DNA of 7,114 bases, from assembly GCA_946497585.1 (NCBI GenBank), contig CAMMLF010000085.1, positions 1 to 7,114 of the forward strand. The letters are read 5' to 3'. Source of the stretch: an uncultured Clostridium sp. Lineage in GTDB: Bacteria; Bacillota; Clostridia; TANB77; CAG-508. A model generated the notes under the pieces. That model saw only the letters and a list, made by a program, of their open reading frames with translations. It had not been told where the DNA came from and made no database searches. Shown one piece after another: positions 5,659-7,114 of the stretch; the first letter of the stretch is position 1; each line of letters begins with the position of its first letter. The position numbers and the translations under genes are program-made.

Positions 5659-5843
5659 GTTACAATTCACAGTTCCGATTTTTATTCTAGGCTTCAATAT
5701 ATGTTCTTGAACATTTCAAGTGAGCGTAGGCGACGTAGGAGTGGAGCGTAACGTGCGAGCGCTGAGCGGAGCGAACCGCGAAGTGAAATGTGAAAGAATG
5801 TATATTGAAGTTTAATTAAATTATTTTTGCTGTGAATTGTAAC
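5659..5843. repeat. 185-bp palindromic element with GC-rich core (MITE-like or structured RNA)
   Basis: GTTACAATTCACAG (5659-5672) and CTGTGAATTGTAAC (5830-5843) are perfect 14-bp inverted repeats. Nineteen unpaired AT-rich bases on each side lead to 27-nt inner arms (5692-5718, 5784-5810) in exactly the same register. These pair at 23 positions plus two G-T wobbles and one tandem GA/GA mismatch. The core (5719-5783) is about 65% GC and holds five GAGCG copies (5722, 5744, 5757, 5764, 5769) in otherwise AT-rich DNA. No ORF lies within. No obvious target-site duplication flanks it. It sits between the stop of the J-like gene and the suf promoter. It may be a non-autonomous mobile element, an extragenic palindromic repeat or a structured RNA. 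Confidence 0.6.
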
Positions 5844-5868
5844 ACTTGAGAATATATAATTAGACACT

Positions 5869-6477
5869 TTATCTTTCCAAATCTTGTTCTCTTTCCCTTA
5901 TAACCTTAGTAACCGCAAAATCTTCATCATTCATGTCAAATGCAGGGCCATTCAAATTATTTTCAACAGTACCAATATATCCGTTAAATTTTCTTTGGCA
6001 GGTTCTTAAATGTATGTCTGACATTTGATTATTAAACATATTAATATATTCATTTTCTTTATCAGATAATGGCCTATACAAATGAATAATTTTATCTACT
6101 TCATCAAATCTAGTGTTTGTAGTAACGGTAAAATGCATTTCCATACCCGCAACATTTTTTACTATATCATATTCATTTAAGTATGCTATAACTCCTAACT
6201 GAGTTGTATATTGATATTTTCTTTTTGGTATAACTAATATTTGTTTTTTATTTTCCCCCTCTGGTGACACTTCAAATTGATACCATTGTTCTTTAGAAGG
6301 TTTAGAATTAAAGTTTCTTATAATTCCTGTTCTTACTTCTTCCGGTTTTAAAGGTAAAGTTTTTGCATACATTTCTTGTTTTGTTAAAACATCATATTCT
6401 TTTCTGGAATTTTCATCTTTAATTAGAGAATATAAGTATTCTATCTCTTTTAAGTCGTAATCTATTTTTTCAGACAA
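5869..6477 (-). CDS. C-terminal part of a frameshifted J-domain-like protein
   Basis: Open frame of 202 codons beginning only at a TTG (6477) with no recognisable ribosome binding site, overlapping the end of the upstream ORF by 8 nt. Its residues 9-31 (LKEIEYLYSLIKDENSRKEY) resemble the last helices of a DnaJ J-domain (K-EI---Y-L--D--R--YD). The frame stays open upstream to a TAA at 6517-6519 and reads DGRIVKRKETSPEL, which would continue the upstream ORF smoothly. I read the pair as one ~262-aa gene with an extra base or equivalent indel between about 6472 and 6519. The remaining ~170 residues are a soluble domain I do not recognise. The HPD motif needed to stimulate DnaK is absent, so even intact it would be a J-like protein. 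The fragment ends before the palindromic element. Confidence 0.6.
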   Translation of the reverse strand: MSEKIDYDLKEIEYLYSLIKDENSRKEYDVLTKQEMYAKTLPLKPEEVRTGIIRNFNSKPSKEQWYQFEVSPEGENKKQILVIPKRKYQYTTQLGVIAYLNEYDIVKNVAGMEMHFTVTTNTRFDEVDKIIHLYRPLSDKENEYINMFNNQMSDIHLRTCQRKFNGYIGTVENNLNGPAFDMNDEDFAVTKVIREREQDLER

Positions 6478-6658
6478 TTCTGGAGAAGTTTCTTTTCTTT
6501 TTACTATTCTTCCGTCTTATATATTCATATTTTTCTTTTAATAATTGGTCTAATTTTGCTTTGTCAATTGTTCCATCTTCACGTTTTGCCCTATTAGCTA
6601 AAAGATTAAAACCAAAAATAGTTTTTGCTGATGCATATTTTTCTATATCTTTATTCAT
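6470..6658 (-). CDS. N-terminal part of the same frameshifted J-domain-like protein
   Basis: ORF of 62 codons from ATG 6658, with a consensus promoter upstream. The candidate Shine-Dalgarno (AGAGAGGA) is about 14 nt away, longer than usual. Residues 1-47, including KTIFGFNLLANRAKREDG and KLDQLLKEKYEYI, look like a folded helical start comparable to J-domain helices I and II. The last 15 residues (RRKNSKKKRNFSRIV) are a basic, low-complexity tail, as expected after reading the wrong frame in A-rich DNA. Switching one base at about 6517 joins this ORF to the 202-codon frame. A separate small basic protein translationally coupled to the next ORF is the alternative, less likely given the next ORF's TTG start. 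Confidence 0.55.
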   Translation of the reverse strand: MNKDIEKYASAKTIFGFNLLANRAKREDGTIDKAKLDQLLKEKYEYIRRKNSKKKRNFSRIV

Positions 6659-6690
6659 ACTACGTTTTATTTCCTCTCTTATTTTTAATT

Positions 6691-6719
6691 ATTATAATAA
6701 TAATTAAAATTTATGTCAA
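6691..6719 (-). promoter_or_regulatory. promoter of the J-like gene
   Basis: On the minus strand, a perfect TTGACA (6714-6719), 17-bp spacer and a perfect TATAAT (6691-6696). The -10 box lies in a palindromic AT stretch (TTATTATAATAA). Transcription would start about 25 nt before the ATG at 6658. Such a consensus promoter implies that the gene was well expressed when intact. Confidence 0.85.
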
Positions 6720-6748
6720 TTAATAATAAAAATTTTTTCATTTTTAAC

Positions 6749-6777
6749 TAGACTTTTAATATAAATTATGCTATTAT
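6749..6777 (+). promoter_or_regulatory. promoter of tRNA-Leu
   Basis: TAGACT (6749-6754), a 17-bp spacer and TATTAT (6772-6777), about 25 nt before the mature tRNA 5' end. It is divergent from the J-like gene promoter, with 29 bp between the two -35 boxes. Confidence 0.6.
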
Positions 6778-6801
6778 ATTAAAGTACATTAGATAACTTA
6801 T

Positions 6802-6884
6802 GCAGGTGTGGCGAAATTGGTATACGCACAGCACTCAAAATGCTGCGAGCAATCATGTGGGTTCGAGTCCCACCACCTGCACCA
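6802..6884 (+). tRNA. tRNA-Leu (anticodon CAA)
   Basis: A complete cloverleaf folds: acceptor GCAGGTG (6802-6808) with CACCTGC (6874-6880), D-stem GCG/CGC with GG in the loop, and anticodon stem CAGCA/TGCTG (6829-6833, 6841-6845) around CTCAAAA. The anticodon CAA is at 6836-6838, reading UUG leucine codons. The T-arm is GTGGG-TTCGAGT-CCCAC (6857-6873). An 11-nt variable region (6846-6856) with a GA-GCAA-TC mini-stem fits a class II leucine tRNA. Discriminator A (6881) and the CCA end (6882-6884) are encoded. No integrated element is seen at its 3' end. Confidence 0.96.
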
Positions 6885-6889
6885 ATGAC

Positions 6890-6923
6890 GTATCTGTTCG
6901 AACTAATAGAACAGAATTGATAC
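6890..6923 (+). repeat. hairpin just after tRNA-Leu
   Basis: TCTGTTC (6893-6899) pairs with GAACAGA (6909-6915) around a 9-nt loop, and GTATC (6890-6894) can alternatively pair with GATAC (6919-6923) as an outer stem. It lies in the precursor trailer between the tRNA and its terminator and may guide 3' processing. Confidence 0.45.
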
Positions 6924-6960
6924 AAAATCAATCAGAAAATAAAATCTGGTTGATTTTTTT
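6924..6960 (+). terminator. terminator of tRNA-Leu
   Basis: AAAATCAATCAG (6924-6935) pairs with CTGGTTGATTTT (6946-6957), with one G-T wobble, around a 10-nt loop. A run of seven T (6954-6960) completes the signal. Confidence 0.88.
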
Positions 6961-6982
6961 GTTGCCTAAAAACAATATAAAA

Positions 6983-7004
6983 ATCATCCAAACGAAAGGA
7001 TGGT
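6983..7004 (+). promoter_or_regulatory. hairpin covering the ribosome binding site of the last gene
   Basis: ATCATCC (6983-6989) pairs with GGATGGT (6998-7004), with one G-T wobble, around AAACGAAA. The right arm is part of the Shine-Dalgarno region (AAAGGATGG) of the gene starting at 7012, so the fold would hide it. Local translational control is possible. Confidence 0.4.
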
Positions 7005-7011
7005 GTAAAAA

Positions 7012-7114
7012 ATGAAGATAATTAAACAAGAATTACAATTTGAGGAATGTCTAAAACAACGAATTGAATTTATATGTGAGTTTTCTAAAGTTACTCCTAC
7101 TTTTATTAATGGTA
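7012..7114 (+). CDS. unidentified gene, 5' part only
   Basis: ATG at 7012 follows AAAGGATGG and opens a frame that runs off the window after 34 codons. The visible product starts MKIIKQELQFEECLKQRIEF and continues with CEFSKVTPTFING. No signal peptide or membrane segment is seen and no family is recognised. It lies about 50 nt after the tRNA terminator, so it should have its own promoter, though none stands out. Two cysteines (13 and 23) are visible in the fragment. Confidence 0.65.
   Translation, partial: MKIIKQELQFEECLKQRIEFICEFSKVTPTFING

Noticed and set aside
5719..5783. CRISPR-like array of GAGCG repeats
   Set aside because: The repeats are only five bases long, irregularly spaced and without uniform spacers.
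5659..5843. Riboswitch or leader RNA controlling sufC
   Set aside because: The element is upstream of the suf -35 box, so it is not part of the main suf transcript.
6800..7015. 71-codon ORF across the tRNA-Leu
   Set aside because: It reads through a complete tRNA and its terminator; there is no independent support for coding.

Overview
The window is AT-rich DNA with short, sharply defined intergenic signals: near-consensus TTGACA/TATAAT promoters with 17-bp spacers, AGGAGG-type ribosome binding sites and U-tailed terminators. Together with a SufC/SufB/SufS/SufU iron-sulfur operon this points to a low-GC Gram-positive bacterium, most likely a Clostridia-class Firmicute. The species cannot be named from the sequence.

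Layout. (1) 1-1211: a single-gene unit with its own promoter and terminator. It encodes a 303-aa protein with an N-terminal ORF6N DNA-binding domain, a coiled-coil linker and a C-terminal phospholipase-D-like domain whose HKD lysine is replaced by arginine. (2) 1212-1826: an accessory patch. A promoter and Shine-Dalgarno sequence lead into an ORF with ATA where its ATG should be. This is followed by a visibly more GC-rich 77-aa unknown gene with a stem-loop in its leader and a strong terminator. (3) 1825-5632, minus strand: the suf operon in the order sufC-sufB(D)-sufS-sufU, possibly ending with a 24-aa mini-ORF and sharing the terminator at 1798-1826. The operon has one promoter (5604-5632), and two related operator-like repeats sit at and just after the expected transcription start. 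(4) 5659-5843: a 185-bp imperfect palindrome with perfect 14-bp terminal inverted repeats and a GC-rich core carrying five GAGCG copies. (5) 5869-6658, minus strand: two overlapping ORFs that look like one J-domain-like gene broken by a +1 frameshift. (6) 6749-6960: a tRNA-Leu(CAA) gene with promoter, encoded CCA end and terminator. (7) 7012-7114: the first 34 codons of an unidentified gene.

How the genes work together. SufS takes sulfur from cysteine, SufU accepts and passes it on, and the SufC ATPase works with one short SufB/D-type scaffold to build Fe-S clusters. No separate SufB and SufD pair is present, so this resembles the minimal two-component (SMS-type) scaffold plus a Gram-positive SufS-SufU pair. 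The other genes show no functional link to it. The strongest leads for follow-up are the 185-bp palindromic element, the suf operator repeats, the frameshifted J-like gene, the ORF6N-PLD fusion and the mini-ORF at the end of the suf operon.
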